Positions 49,938-59,417 of a stretch of DNA of 64,000 bases are shown here, piece after piece (within the stretch, counting starts at the first letter, position 1; the number at the start of each line of letters is the position of its first letter). Both the position numbers and the translations under genes were made by a program. Source of the stretch: DATEDA01 sp963744255 (GTDB lineage Bacteria > Pseudomonadota > Gammaproteobacteria > Burkholderiales > SG8-39); assembly GCA_963744255.1 (NCBI GenBank), contig CAVUSZ010000056.1:68816-132815 (forward strand), read 5' to 3'. The notes under the pieces were generated by a model. It saw only the letters and a program-made list of their open reading frames with translations. It did no database searches and was not told where the DNA came from.

Positions 49938-52900
49938 ATGTTCTCCCGCTTCTTCATCGACCGGCCGATCTTCGCGGCCGTGCTCTCGATCTTCATCGTC
50001 ATCGCGGGGCTCGCGGCGATCCGCGTGCTCCCGGTCGGGCAGTACCCGGAGATCGCGCCGCCGGTGGTGACGGTCCGCGCGGTCTATCCCGGCGCCTCGG
50101 CGACGACGCTCGAGCAGACCGTCGCCGCGCCGCTCGAGAACGCGATCAACGGCGTCGAGGACATGCTGTACATGAGCTCGACCTCGGCCTCCAACGGCGC
50201 GGTCGAGATGCAGGTCACGTTCAACATCGGCGCCGACGTCGACAAGGCGGCGCTCAACGTCAACAACCGCGTGAAGCAGGCCGAGGCGCGGCTGCCGCTC
50301 GAGGTGCGCCGGCAGGGGGTCACGGTCGAGAAGGGCTCGTCCGCGTTCCTGCAGGTCATCGCCTTCTCCTCGCCCGACAGCCGCTACGACGGGCTCTTCA
50401 TCTCCAACTACGTGACGCTTGAACGTCCTCGACCAGCTGAAGCGCATCCCGGGCACGACCAACGTCCAGATCTTCGGCGCGAAGGACTACGCCATGCGGA
50501 TCTGGCTGAAGCCGGACCGCCTGTCGCAGCTCAAGCTCACCACCGCCGAGGTGACGCGGGCGATCACCGAGCAGAACGCGCAGTTCGCCGCCGGCCGGAT
50601 CGGCCAGGCGCCGACGAGCGGGACGCAGGAGCTCGTCTACACCGTCACCACCAAGGGACGGCTCGCCGAGGTGGCGGAGTTCGAGAACATCGTCGTGCGC
50701 TCGAACCCCGACGGCTCGAACCTGCGCCTCAAGGACGTCGCGCGGGTCGAGCTCGGCTCGAAGGACTACGAGTTCATCGGCCGCGTGAACGGGCGCGAGG
50801 CGACGCTCGTCGGCATCTTCCTGCAGCCCGGCGCGAACGCGCTCGCGGTGGCGGAGAACGTGAACGACGTGGTCGCCGACCTCGCGACCCGGTTCCCCGA
50901 CGGCCTCAGCCACTCGGTCGTCTACGACACCACGCGCTTCGTGAAGGTGTCGATCCGGGAGGTGGTGGTCACGCTCGCCGAGGCGATGCTGCTCGTGCTG
51001 CTGGTCGTGTACCTCTTCCTGCAGAGCGCCCGGGCGACGCTCATCCCGATGCTCGCGGTCCCGGTCTCGCTGATCGGCACCTTCGCCGGGCTGCTCGCGC
51101 TCGGCTACTCGATCAACACGCTGACGCTCTTCGGGATGGTGCTCGCGATCGGCATCGTGGTGGACGACGCGATCGTCGTGCTCGAGAACGTCGAGCGGAT
51201 CATGCACGAGATGCACCTCTCGGCGCGCGAGTCGGCGATCAAGGCGATGCAGGAGGTCACCGGCCCGGTGATCGCGATCGTGCTGGTGCTGTGCGCGGTG
51301 TTCGTGCCGATCGCGTTCCTCGGCGGCCTGACCGGCGAGCTGTACCGGCAGTTCGCGGTGACGCTGTCGATCGCGGTGGTGATCTCGGGCATCGTCGCGC
51401 TGACCCTGACGCCGGCCCTGTGCGTGCTCATCCTGAAGCGCGGGCGGACGACGCCGAACCGCTTCTTCCGCTGGTTCAACGACTGGTTCGGCCGGGTGAC
51501 GGCGCGCTATGCACGCGGCGTGACCTGGATGATCCGGCGCGCGGCGATCGGGGCGGTGCTCTTCCTCGGCATGGTCGCGATCACCGTGGGGCTCTGGCGG
51601 ATCACGCCGGGGTCGCTCGTGCCCGACGAGGACCAGGGCTACTACATCGCAGCAGTCATCCTGCCCGACGGCGCCACGCTCGAGCGCACCGACCGGGTCG
51701 TGAACGAGGTGGTCGACATCATCAAGTCGAACCCGTACAACGAGTCCGCCATCGCGTTCACCGGCTTCGACTTCCTCGGCGGGGCGTTTCGCAACAGCGC
51801 GGCCACGATCTTCGTCACCCAGACGCACTGGGACGAGCGGCCGGTGCCGGTCCAGGCCCTGGTCGGCGAGCTGTGGGCCAAGACCGGCCACATCAAGGAG
51901 GCGCTGGTGCTCGCCTTCGCGCCGCCGCCGATCTTCGGCCTCGGCAACGCCGGCGGGTTCGAGTTCTACATCCAGAACCGCGGCGAGGGCGGCTCGCCGC
52001 GGCTCTCCGAGGTCGCGCAGAAGTTCATCGGCACCGCACAGAAGGACCCGGCGTTCGCGCAGATCAACACGCTCTGGCGCGCCAACACGCCGCAGCTCTA
52101 CGTCGACGTGGACCGCGAACGGGCGAAGTCGGTCGGGCGTCCCGCTCGACGACCTGTACGGTACCGTCGCCGCCACGATCGGCACCTACTACGTCAACGA
52201 CTTCAACCGCTACGGCCGCACCTGGCAGGTGCTGATGTCGTCGGAGTCGCGCTTCCGCAAGCGTCCTGAGGACATCGGCGACGTCTGGATGCGGAGCGAG
52301 AAGGGCGAGATGGTCCCGCTCGCGGCGCTCGCCGACATCCGCTACGCGTCGGGTCCGGAGACGCTCGACCGCTTCAACAACCTGCCGGCGGTGAAGATCC
52401 TCGGCGCGGGCGCGCCCGGAACGAGCTCGGGCCAGGCGATCGCCGAGGTCGAGAAGGTCGCGAAAGCGGTGCTGCCCGCCGACTTCTCGCTCGACTGGAG
52501 CGGCGCGTCCTACCAGGAGAAGAAGGCCGGCGGCACCTCGGTCCTGGCGCTCGGGCTGGCGGCGGTGATGGCGTTCCTGATCCTCGCTGCGCAGTACGAG
52601 AAGTGGTCGCTGCCGTTCTCGGTGCTGCTCGCGATGCCGTTCGGCACCTTCGGCGCGCTCGCCGCCGTCTGGCTGCGCGGCATGTCGAACGACGTGTACT
52701 TCCAGATCGGCCTCGTTACGCTCCTCGGCCTCGCCGCGAAGAACGCGATCCTGATCGTCGAGTACGCGGCGATGAAGCACCACGAGGGGCTGTCGGCCGC
52801 GGCCGCGGCGGTCGAGGCGGCGCGGCTGCGCTTCCGGCCGATCCTGATGACCTCGCTCGCGTTCATCTTCGGCGTGCTGCCGCTCGCGCTCTCGACCGGC

Positions 52901-53143
52901 GCGGGCGCAGGCGCCCGGCACGCGGTCGGCACCGGCGTCGTCGGCGGCATGATCGCGGCGACGTTCCTCGCGATCTTCTTCGTGCCGCTGTTCTTCCGCC
53001 TGATCACCGACCGCCGCTTCCGCGAGCCGCGCTCGAGCGCGGACATCCTGCGCGAGGCGCAGCATGCGCGCGAGGTCGCGCTGCGGACCGCGCACACCCC
53101 GCAGCATCACCCTGTCGCGCCGAAGGGAGGCGACCATGCATAG
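49938..53143 (+). pseudogene. RND efflux pump (AcrB-like) with two +1 frameshifts
   Basis: The full AcrB-type protein (about 1067 residues) can be read only across three frames. It starts MFSRFFIDRPIFAAVLSIFI. An extra T near 50419-50420 breaks ...SNYVTL / NVLDQLKR. An extra G at 52135-52137 breaks ...RERAKSVG / VPLDDLYG. Between these points the sequence is well conserved, including the proton-relay Asp-Asp in GIVVDDAIVVLENVERIM and the helix-10 Lys in LLGLAAKNAILIVEY. The span is 3206 bp, two more than a multiple of three. Either a young pseudogene or two sequencing or assembly errors. Confidence 0.85.
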
Positions 53144-54596
53144 GCTCGCAGCCCGGTCGGCGGTGCTAGCCGGCGCGTTCCTGGCCGCGTGCTCGTTCGC
53201 GCCGACGTACGAGCGGCCGGCGAACGAGCTGCCGGACGCCTGGCGCGGCGTACCCGCGCAAGGCGCGTCGCTCGGCGCGCCGTCCGACCGGTGGTGGGCG
53301 GTGTACGGCGACCCGACGCTCGACAAGCTCGTCGAGGAGGCGCTCGCCAACAACCAGGACATCGCGCTTGCCGTGGCGCGGGTCGACGAGGCGCGCGCGC
53401 TCGTCGGGGTCTCCGAGTCGCAGCTCTGGCCGTCGATCGAGGGCAACGCCGGCGCGAACCGCAGCCGCACTTCCTCGCGGACCGACCTGTTCTTCCCCGG
53501 CGTTCCGGTGTACCGCACGAACTACCGGGCGACGCTCGACATGTCCTACGAGATCGACTTCTGGGGCCGGATCCGCAACGCCAACGCGGCCGCGCGGGCC
53601 GACCTCCTGGCGACCGAAGGCGCGCGCGACACGGTGCGGATCACGCTGGCGACCGACGTGGTGCAGTCGTACTACGCGCTGCGGTCGCTGGACGAGCAGG
53701 TCACCGCGACCGAGCGGTCGCTCGACCTCCGCGCGCGCGCGCTCGAGCTGCAGCGCAAACGCGCCGACGCGGGCCTGATCGCCGAGCTCGACGTGCGCCA
53801 GATCGAGGCCGAGGTCCAGGGCGCGCGGGCGCTGCTCCCGGCGCTGCAGCGGCAGCGCGACGCGGAAGAGGCGGTGCTCACCGTGCTGCTCGGGCGCAGC
53901 CCGCGCGCGATCATCCAGGAGACGACGGTGGTGCGCTCGCCGGACGACCCGCGCCAGCCGGCGCTCGTGGCGCCCTCGGGGCTGCCCTCCGAGCTGCTGC
54001 TCCGGCGCCCCGACCTCTACCAGGCCGAGCAGCAGCTGATCGCCGCGAACGCCCGCATCGGCGTGGCGCGGGCGAACTTCTTTCCGCGCATCTCGCTCTT
54101 CGGGCTCGTCGGCACCGAGGCGGCGTCGCTCTCGGATCTCTTCACCGGGCCGGCCGGCATCTGGACGATCGGCGGCTCGCTCGCCCAGCCGATCTTCCAG
54201 GGCGGGCGCCTGCGCGCCGAGGAGGCGGCGGCCGAGGCGCGCCAGCGGCAGGTGGTGGCGGTTTACCAGAAGACGATCCAGAACGCATTCCGCGAGGTGC
54301 GCGACGCCCTGACCGCGCAAACGCGGACGCGCGAGGTCTACGAGGCCGAGGGTCTGCGAGCCGTGGCGCTCCGCGAAGCGCTCAAGCTCGCCATCGCCCG
54401 CTACGAGGCCGGGCTCGAGAGCCAGCTCGCCGCGATCGACGCCGAACGGCTGCTGCTGCTCGCGGAGCTGAACCGCGCGGAAGCGCTGCGCCAGCAGCGC
54501 GCGGCCACGGCCGACCTCTTCCGCGCGCTCGGCGGCGGGTGGACGATGCCGGAGACGCCGCCGCCTGCGGTGTCGCAGGCAGGCGAGTCGAAGTAG
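53136..54596 (+). CDS. Outer-membrane efflux channel (OprM/NodT type)
   Basis: 486-residue TolC-family lipoprotein (MHRLAARSAVLAGAFLAACS). It has the two-repeat OEP structure: DMSYEIDFWGRIRNANAAAR in repeat 1 and SLAQPIFQGGRLRAEEAAAE in repeat 2, with RRPDLYQAEQQLIAANARIG at the repeat start. It overlaps the pump gene by 8 bp, so it belongs to the same operon. Assembled with adaptor and pump, it would export drugs directly to the outside; with the pump frame broken the system may be idle. Confidence 0.93.
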   Translation: MHRLAARSAVLAGAFLAACSFAPTYERPANELPDAWRGVPAQGASLGAPSDRWWAVYGDPTLDKLVEEALANNQDIALAVARVDEARALVGVSESQLWPSIEGNAGANRSRTSSRTDLFFPGVPVYRTNYRATLDMSYEIDFWGRIRNANAAARADLLATEGARDTVRITLATDVVQSYYALRSLDEQVTATERSLDLRARALELQRKRADAGLIAELDVRQIEAEVQGARALLPALQRQRDAEEAVLTVLLGRSPRAIIQETTVVRSPDDPRQPALVAPSGLPSELLLRRPDLYQAEQQLIAANARIGVARANFFPRISLFGLVGTEAASLSDLFTGPAGIWTIGGSLAQPIFQGGRLRAEEAAAEARQRQVVAVYQKTIQNAFREVRDALTAQTRTREVYEAEGLRAVALREALKLAIARYEAGLESQLAAIDAERLLLLAELNRAEALRQQRAATADLFRALGGGWTMPETPPPAVSQAGESK

Positions 54597-54626
54597 CCGC
54601 GGGGCCGGGGCTATACTCCCCGGCCC

Positions 54627-55469
54627 ATGAGCGGCTACCGCACGATCGAGGTCCGGCGCCTCTCCGGCGCGCTCGGCGCCGAGATCCACGGCGTCGACCT
54701 GGCGCGGGCGCTGCCCGACGAGACCGTCGCCGAGATCCGGCGCGCGTTCCTCGACCACCTGGTGATCTTCTTCCGCGACCAGACGCTGGCGCCGGCGGCG
54801 TTCATGGCGTTCGCGCGGCGGATGGGGAAACCGATCGAGTACCCGTTCGTGAAGGGGATCGAGGGCTTCCCCGAGGTGATCGAGGTGAAGAAGCTCGAGC
54901 ACGAGCGGCAGAACTTCGGCGGCATCTGGCACTCCGACACCGCCTACCTCGCGATTCCGCCGATGGGCTCGATGCTGCTCGCGCGCGAGGTGCCGCCGCA
55001 CGGCGGCGACACCGAGTTCGCGAACCAGTACCTCGCCTACGAGACGCTATCGGCCGGGATGAAGCGCCTCCTCGATGGCCTCGTCGCGGTGAATGCCTCG
55101 GCGAAGGCCGACGCGACGCGCACCCGCGAGGATCGATTGAAGACCGACGGCCGGAGCGACGCCCGCGAGGAATACGTGGCCGAGCACCCGGTCGTCCGCA
55201 CGCACCCCGAGACCGGCCGCAAGGCGCTGTACGTCAACGTCGGGCATACCGTGCGGTTCCGGGACATGACCGAGGCGGAGAGCGCGCCGCTGCTCGAGTT
55301 CCTCTTCCGCCACCAGGTGCGGCCGGAGCTCACCTGCCGGTTCCGCTGGGAGGTCGGCTCACTCGCGTTCTGGGACAACCGCTGCGCCCAGCACAACCCG
55401 ATCAACGACTACCACGGGTTCCGGCGGCTGATGCACCGCATCACCCTCGCCGGCGACCCGCCTCGGTAG
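54627..55469 (+). CDS. TauD/TfdA-family Fe(II)/2-oxoglutarate dioxygenase
   Basis: 280 residues. The iron ligands are H-x-D in IWHSDTAYLA and the distal His in RCAQHNPINDYHG; the 2-oxoglutarate Arg is in GFRRLMHRITLAGD. The N-terminal LGAEIHGVDLARAL and VIFFRDQTL are family typical. Substrates of the family include taurine, alkylsulfates and 2,4-D; this one cannot be assigned. No sulfonate transporter is adjacent. It starts 30 bp after the efflux operon, but its role looks unrelated. Confidence 0.9.
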   Translation: MSGYRTIEVRRLSGALGAEIHGVDLARALPDETVAEIRRAFLDHLVIFFRDQTLAPAAFMAFARRMGKPIEYPFVKGIEGFPEVIEVKKLEHERQNFGGIWHSDTAYLAIPPMGSMLLAREVPPHGGDTEFANQYLAYETLSAGMKRLLDGLVAVNASAKADATRTREDRLKTDGRSDAREEYVAEHPVVRTHPETGRKALYVNVGHTVRFRDMTEAESAPLLEFLFRHQVRPELTCRFRWEVGSLAFWDNRCAQHNPINDYHGFRRLMHRITLAGDPPR

Positions 55470-55490
55470 GGTGTCCGGTCGCCGGACCGA

Positions 55491-55739
55491 TCAGGTCGTC
55501 GGGGTGGGTTCGAGCGCGCCGCGGAGGAGGGCCGCGGTGATGCCGTCGAGGGTGTGGGCGGCGAAGTAGCCGTGCGCCCACTGTGCTGCGAAGCGGGGGT
55601 GAACCTGCGCGAAGGGATTGTCTTGTAGGGAGAATCCGGCTGCCGCCATCCGGCGGCCCAAGTCGAACGCTTTGCGTTCCTGCTCGGCGAACAATTCTCC
55701 GGTTCCTCGCTTTTTTTGCCTGCTTGAAGAGTGCCGCAA
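55491..55739 (-). CDS. Small protein resembling the Rmf/CrpP fold
   Basis: 82 residues. The core FDLGRRMAAAGFSLQDNPF...HPRFAAQWAHGYFA has the spacing G-x3-A-x2-G-x5-NP(F/Y)...P-x3-A-x2-W-x2-G seen in ribosome modulation factor and CrpP-like proteins. The N-terminus is charged (RQKKRGTGELFAEQERKA). If real, it could bind ribosomes or nucleic acid. It is convergent with the dioxygenase gene, 21 bp away. Start and function are uncertain. Confidence 0.5.
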   Translation of the reverse strand: MRHSSSRQKKRGTGELFAEQERKAFDLGRRMAAAGFSLQDNPFAQVHPRFAAQWAHGYFAAHTLDGITAALLRGALEPTPTT

Positions 55740-55880
55740 CCGCGGGACCGCTCTTATGCCGGCAGCATATCGAGCCGCGCCCCGGGGAATTGCAACAAAT
55801 TGTCAAATCCGGGCGAGAAAGCCGCATTGCGCCTCATCGAGCGGCGCGGGCGTCGAAGTCTCCACAGATCCACCGCGCCC

Positions 55881-56489
55881 TCAGCGCGCGATGGCCGGCT
55901 TCGGCTGGATCGTGCCGACGAAGAAGAGGAGCAGGTAGAGGTAGGCCGCGAACCGCCACTCGAACGCCGCAAGCAGGACGGCCGCGGCGACGATGGCGAA
56001 GGCGACGACGTAGCGCGCGCGGACCACCCGCCACCTGGCCGCCAGTTCGGCGTGCGCCGGGTCGATCAGGTGGAACAGCGCGCGCTGCCACATGAGGAAC
56101 TGCGCGGCGAGGATGAGCGCGAGGTTGACGCCGTACACGAGCGGGGCGTCGTCGAGGTCCCGGTGCTCCCCCATCAGCGACGTCGTGAACGGCACGAACG
56201 TGATGAAGAGGATGAACAACAGGTTGCGCCACAGGAACAGCTGGTCTACGCCGCGGACGATGTGCATCAGCCGGTGGTGGCCCAGCCAGAAGACGCACAG
56301 CACCAGAAAGCTGATCACGTAGCTTTCGAGCTTCGGCAGCAGCGCGACGAGCGCACCGCGCAGGCTTGCGTCGTCGAGCGCCAGCTCCGGGAGCTTGAGG
56401 TCGAGGACGAGGAGCGTCATCGCCACCGCGAAGATGCCGTCGGTCAGCGCCTCGATCCGTCCCTTGCCCGGCAGCCCGAGGTCGGCCAG
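55881..56489 (-). CDS. TMEM175 (DUF1211)-like potassium channel protein, CTG start
   Basis: The family hallmark RIEALTDGIFAVAMTLLVLDL is present only if translation begins upstream of the first ATG (56426). The sole good candidate is CTG at 56489, six bases after a strong Shine-Dalgarno AAAGGAGG; an in-frame TAG lies just before it. This gives 202 residues with six predicted membrane helices. Bacterial TMEM175 proteins form potassium-permeable tetramers with the filter in helix 1 near the FSDGI-like motif, here LTDGIFA. The substitution of Ser by Thr is mild. Confidence 0.82.
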   Translation of the reverse strand: MADLGLPGKGRIEALTDGIFAVAMTLLVLDLKLPELALDDASLRGALVALLPKLESYVISFLVLCVFWLGHHRLMHIVRGVDQLFLWRNLLFILFITFVPFTTSLMGEHRDLDDAPLVYGVNLALILAAQFLMWQRALFHLIDPAHAELAARWRVVRARYVVAFAIVAAAVLLAAFEWRFAAYLYLLLFFVGTIQPKPAIAR

Positions 56490-56510
56490 GGTCGTCCTCC
56501 TTTCGCTGCT

Positions 56511-57215
56511 CTAGCGGGCGAGCCGCCGCCGCTCGCGCAGGGCGGCCCGCTTTTCGGCCCACCGGCGCCGCACGCGCGCCGGCGGCTGGTGGTCGCGGAG
56601 CCGCTGCGCGCGGCGCTCGAGGCCGTCGCGCGTGCGCAGGGAGCGCTCGTGGGGCTTCGCGAGCAGCGGGTAGTGCCGGAGCCCGTCCAGCCGCTCGGCC
56701 ACCTCCCAGCAGTTCGTGCCGTTGGTGACCCAGACCTCGGGCGCGATCGAGCGCAGGTCGAGCACGCGCGAGTAGGTGCGCAGCGTTTTCTCGCCGCGCC
56801 GGTTCGCGTACTCGTGGAAGTAGCTCATCGCGAGCTCGCGCAGGGAACGGTACACCGGGTCGCGGTAGCGGAGCGGCACGTGGTTCGTCTTCGAGATCGC
56901 GCCCCAGCGCCCGTGGCGGCGGAAGACGGTGACGACGTGGTCGTAGTCGCGGACCGCCTCGAAATCGAGGAGTAGCGGCGGCTCGCCGTGGACCCACAGC
57001 GCCGCCGCCGCGAGCATCGCGCCTTCGATGCAGTGCGCGCGCCGCTGGCGGAGCACCTCCCGGACCGAGAGCACCGTGTCGCCGTCGGGCTCGAAGTTGG
57101 CCGGGATCGCGTTCACGAACGCCTGGATCTTCTCCGGACGGTCGAGCCGTGCGAGCGTCCGGAACTCGCCCGGGGAGAGACCGAGGACCTGGCGGGTGGC
57201 GTACCGTCTGGGCAT
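56511..57215 (-). CDS. Transglutaminase-like cysteine protein, function unknown
   Basis: 234 residues. The middle part carries a Cys at the start of a helix (RRAHCIEGAMLAAAALW), then LLDFEAVRDYDHVVTVFRRH with a His in a strand, and GAISKTNH. This Cys-His order fits a transglutaminase/NlpC-like papain fold. No signal peptide. The basic C-terminus (ARVRRRWAEKRAALRERRRL) may bind nucleic acid or membrane. It starts 22 bp upstream of the TMEM175-like gene in the same direction, so they are probably co-transcribed. Confidence 0.65.
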   Translation of the reverse strand: MPRRYATRQVLGLSPGEFRTLARLDRPEKIQAFVNAIPANFEPDGDTVLSVREVLRQRRAHCIEGAMLAAAALWVHGEPPLLLDFEAVRDYDHVVTVFRRHGRWGAISKTNHVPLRYRDPVYRSLRELAMSYFHEYANRRGEKTLRTYSRVLDLRSIAPEVWVTNGTNCWEVAERLDGLRHYPLLAKPHERSLRTRDGLERRAQRLRDHQPPARVRRRWAEKRAALRERRRLAR

Positions 57216-57428
57216 GGCGGGGTGCAGGGGGCCGAAAAACCGCCGCGATGATACGCGACCCCGGTCGCCTGTCGGGCCGGGGTGACGCGAACGGGCGCCG
57301 GCGTCCGATCCCCGTCGGGCAGCGGCGACGGAACTCGCGCGCGGCGTCCGATCCTCGACAGGCGGTGCAAAAAAGCGGGCGTCCGGCGCAGCCGCGCGTC
57401 CGCGCCTCTGTAATAATCCCTGATTCCA

Positions 57429-58745
57429 ATGTCATTGCGCCTGATCGCCGCCGCCTGTGTTCTCGTTCCCGGCTTCGCCACGGCCGCGGAGCTCGGCCGG
57501 CTCGTGCTTCAGTCCGGCGCGGGCGAGCCGCTCCGGGCGGAGATCGAGGTCGTGTCGGTGCGCCCCGGCGAAGCGGCGACGCTGGCCGCGCGCATCCCGC
57601 CGCCGGAGGTGTTCTGGCGCGCGAACCTCGAACCGTCGCCGGTCCTCGACCGGCTCCGGGTCGCGGTCGAGCGGCGGCCGGGGAACCGCTTCGTCGTCGT
57701 GCTGCGGTCGAGCGAAGCGCTCGACGAGCCCTTCATCCAGGTGCTCGTCGAGCTCGCGTCGGCGGCCGGCAGCGTCGTGCGCGAGTACCCGTTCCTGCTC
57801 GAGGAATCGCGGCCGCGCGGGCAACGCGCGGCCGCGTGGCCTGCACTGCCGGAAGCGGGACCCGGGCCCGCGGCGCGCGAGCCTGCGCTTGCGGCGCGCG
57901 TGCCGGGACCTGCCGCGCCCGCGCGCATCGAGGGTGAGGGCTACGTCGTCAAGCCGGGCGACACGCTCGCCGGCATCGCGCAGGCGCAAGGTCTCGCCGG
58001 CGCGACCATCGAGCAGGCGATCGTCGCGATCTACCAGGCGAACGAGCCGGCGTTCTTCGACGCGAACCTCAATCGCCTGCGCAGCGGCCAGCGGCTCGCG
58101 ATCCCGACCCCGGACGCCGCCCTTGCGATCGACCCGGCCGAGGCGCGCCGGATCGTCCTCGCGCACGGCGCTTCGTACGAAAATTACCGGCGGCAGCTCG
58201 CCGGCGCCACGCCCGCTGCCGGCTCCCGCGCAGAAGCGGCGGCCGCTGCCGCGCCGAAAGCGGAGCGCGACCGGCTCAGCGTCTCCCGGGCGGAGCGCCC
58301 GAAGCCGGGCACGAGCGCCGCCGCGACCGCGCGCGAGGACGATCTAGCTTCGGTCCAGCGCGCGCTCGCCGAGGCGCAGGAACGGGTCGGCCTGCTCGAG
58401 AAGAGCCTCGACGACGTGCGCATGCTCCTCGCGATGAAGGACCACCAGTTCGCGCGCATGGCGCGGCAGGCGCAGGGCGCGACGTTCGCCGGCGACGCCG
58501 CCGCGGCGGACCAGGTGGTCGGCGAGCCGGATTCGGGCGACGTGCTGTCGCGCTTCCTGAGCCACTACGGCGGCTGGCTCATCCTCGGGTTTGCTGTCGG
58601 CTTCGTGTCCTGGATCTTCATGCCGCTCAAGACCGTGCGGCTGTGGTGGAAGAAACGCCGCCGGCGCCAGCGCGACCTGCACAAGCACGCCCGGCGAGTG
58701 CGCCGGGCCGCCCGCAAGGCCGGGCTCCTCTCGACGTCAGCCTAG
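57429..58745 (+). CDS. Short FimV-like protein
   Basis: 438 residues. Signal peptide (LIAAACVLVPGFATAAELG) followed by the FimV N-terminal domain (RLVLQSGAGEPLRAEIEVVS, then FIQVLVELASAAGSVVREYP). A LysM-like segment comes at about 174-225 (YVVKPGDTLAGIAQAQGL, LNRLRSGQRLAIP), then a coiled coil (ARE to LLAMKD) and one membrane helix (YGGWLILGFAVGFVSWIFM). It ends with a very basic cytoplasmic tail. Classical FimV is about twice as long and ends in a TPR domain, absent here. It is probably involved in cell-pole or type IV pilus organisation. Confidence 0.8.
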   Translation: MSLRLIAAACVLVPGFATAAELGRLVLQSGAGEPLRAEIEVVSVRPGEAATLAARIPPPEVFWRANLEPSPVLDRLRVAVERRPGNRFVVVLRSSEALDEPFIQVLVELASAAGSVVREYPFLLEESRPRGQRAAAWPALPEAGPGPAAREPALAARVPGPAAPARIEGEGYVVKPGDTLAGIAQAQGLAGATIEQAIVAIYQANEPAFFDANLNRLRSGQRLAIPTPDAALAIDPAEARRIVLAHGASYENYRRQLAGATPAAGSRAEAAAAAAPKAERDRLSVSRAERPKPGTSAAATAREDDLASVQRALAEAQERVGLLEKSLDDVRMLLAMKDHQFARMARQAQGATFAGDAAAADQVVGEPDSGDVLSRFLSHYGGWLILGFAVGFVSWIFMPLKTVRLWWKKRRRRQRDLHKHARRVRRAARKAGLLSTSA

Positions 58746-59336
58746 ACGCCGGCGTAGACCGGCGTTCTCCCGCTCGAGCTCGGCGATCCGCGCGCGGAGC
58801 GCCGCCACTGCCGCCTCGTCGTGCTTGACCGGGATGTGCTGCGGGCAATTCGCATCCCATGCCGCGATCTCGAACACGATCGCGCGCTCGACGCGCGCCT
58901 TGCCGCCGGCCGGACCGAGCCGCGCGAGGAGGGATGCGTCGTCCTCCACGGCGCGAGCGCTGCCCCAGAGCTTGATGCGTGACCGGGTCGCGTAGTCCAT
59001 CAGGAAGATGAACGCTTTCGGGTTCTCCGCGAGGTTGCCCGCGGTGATGTACTGGCGGTTGCCGCCGTAGTCGGCGAACGCGAGCGTGCGCTCGCCGAGC
59101 ACCTTCAGGAATCCCTTCGGGCCGCCGCGGTGCTGGATGTAGGGCTGCCCGCCGGCGTTAGCGGTCGCGAGATAGAACGAGTCGCGCTCCGCGATGAACG
59201 CCGCGAGCTCCGGCGTGACCGCGGCCTGCCAGCCCCCGCGCGCCTCGAGCCGTGCGTACGCCGCGCGTGAGCCGAGGCGCTCCTGCAGCGCCTTCACGCT
59301 CGGGGTGAAGGCGACATCCGTGGTGGTCGGTTCCAT
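58737..59336 (-). CDS. Pyridoxamine 5'-phosphate oxidase-family flavoprotein
   Basis: 199 residues. The flavin-binding split barrel is seen in RDSFYLATANAGGQPYIQHR, GFLKVLGERTLAFADYGGNR and RSRIKLWGSARAV. The C-terminus is a coiled-coil-like helix (EAAVAALRARIAELERENAG) not seen in core PNPOx enzymes. The substrate is unknown; FMN or F420-type family members exist, but FMN is likely in proteobacteria. It is divergent from a LysR gene by 81 bp, so it is a likely target of that regulator. Its 3' end overlaps the FimV-like gene by 9 bp, convergently. Confidence 0.85.
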   Translation of the reverse strand: MEPTTTDVAFTPSVKALQERLGSRAAYARLEARGGWQAAVTPELAAFIAERDSFYLATANAGGQPYIQHRGGPKGFLKVLGERTLAFADYGGNRQYITAGNLAENPKAFIFLMDYATRSRIKLWGSARAVEDDASLLARLGPAGGKARVERAIVFEIAAWDANCPQHIPVKHDEAAVAALRARIAELERENAGLRRRLG

Positions 59337-59417
59337 GGTGGCGAACCTTAGAGCACTTCGGTTGAAACAAGAATGCCAATAGAATTGACATTACCATTTC
59401 GATTTACGGAGTAATGG

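Noticed and set aside
50398..52185. 595-residue minus-strand frame opposite the RND pump
   Set aside because: Highly charged Arg/Asp/His-rich shadow frame; the plus-strand pump sequence explains the region.
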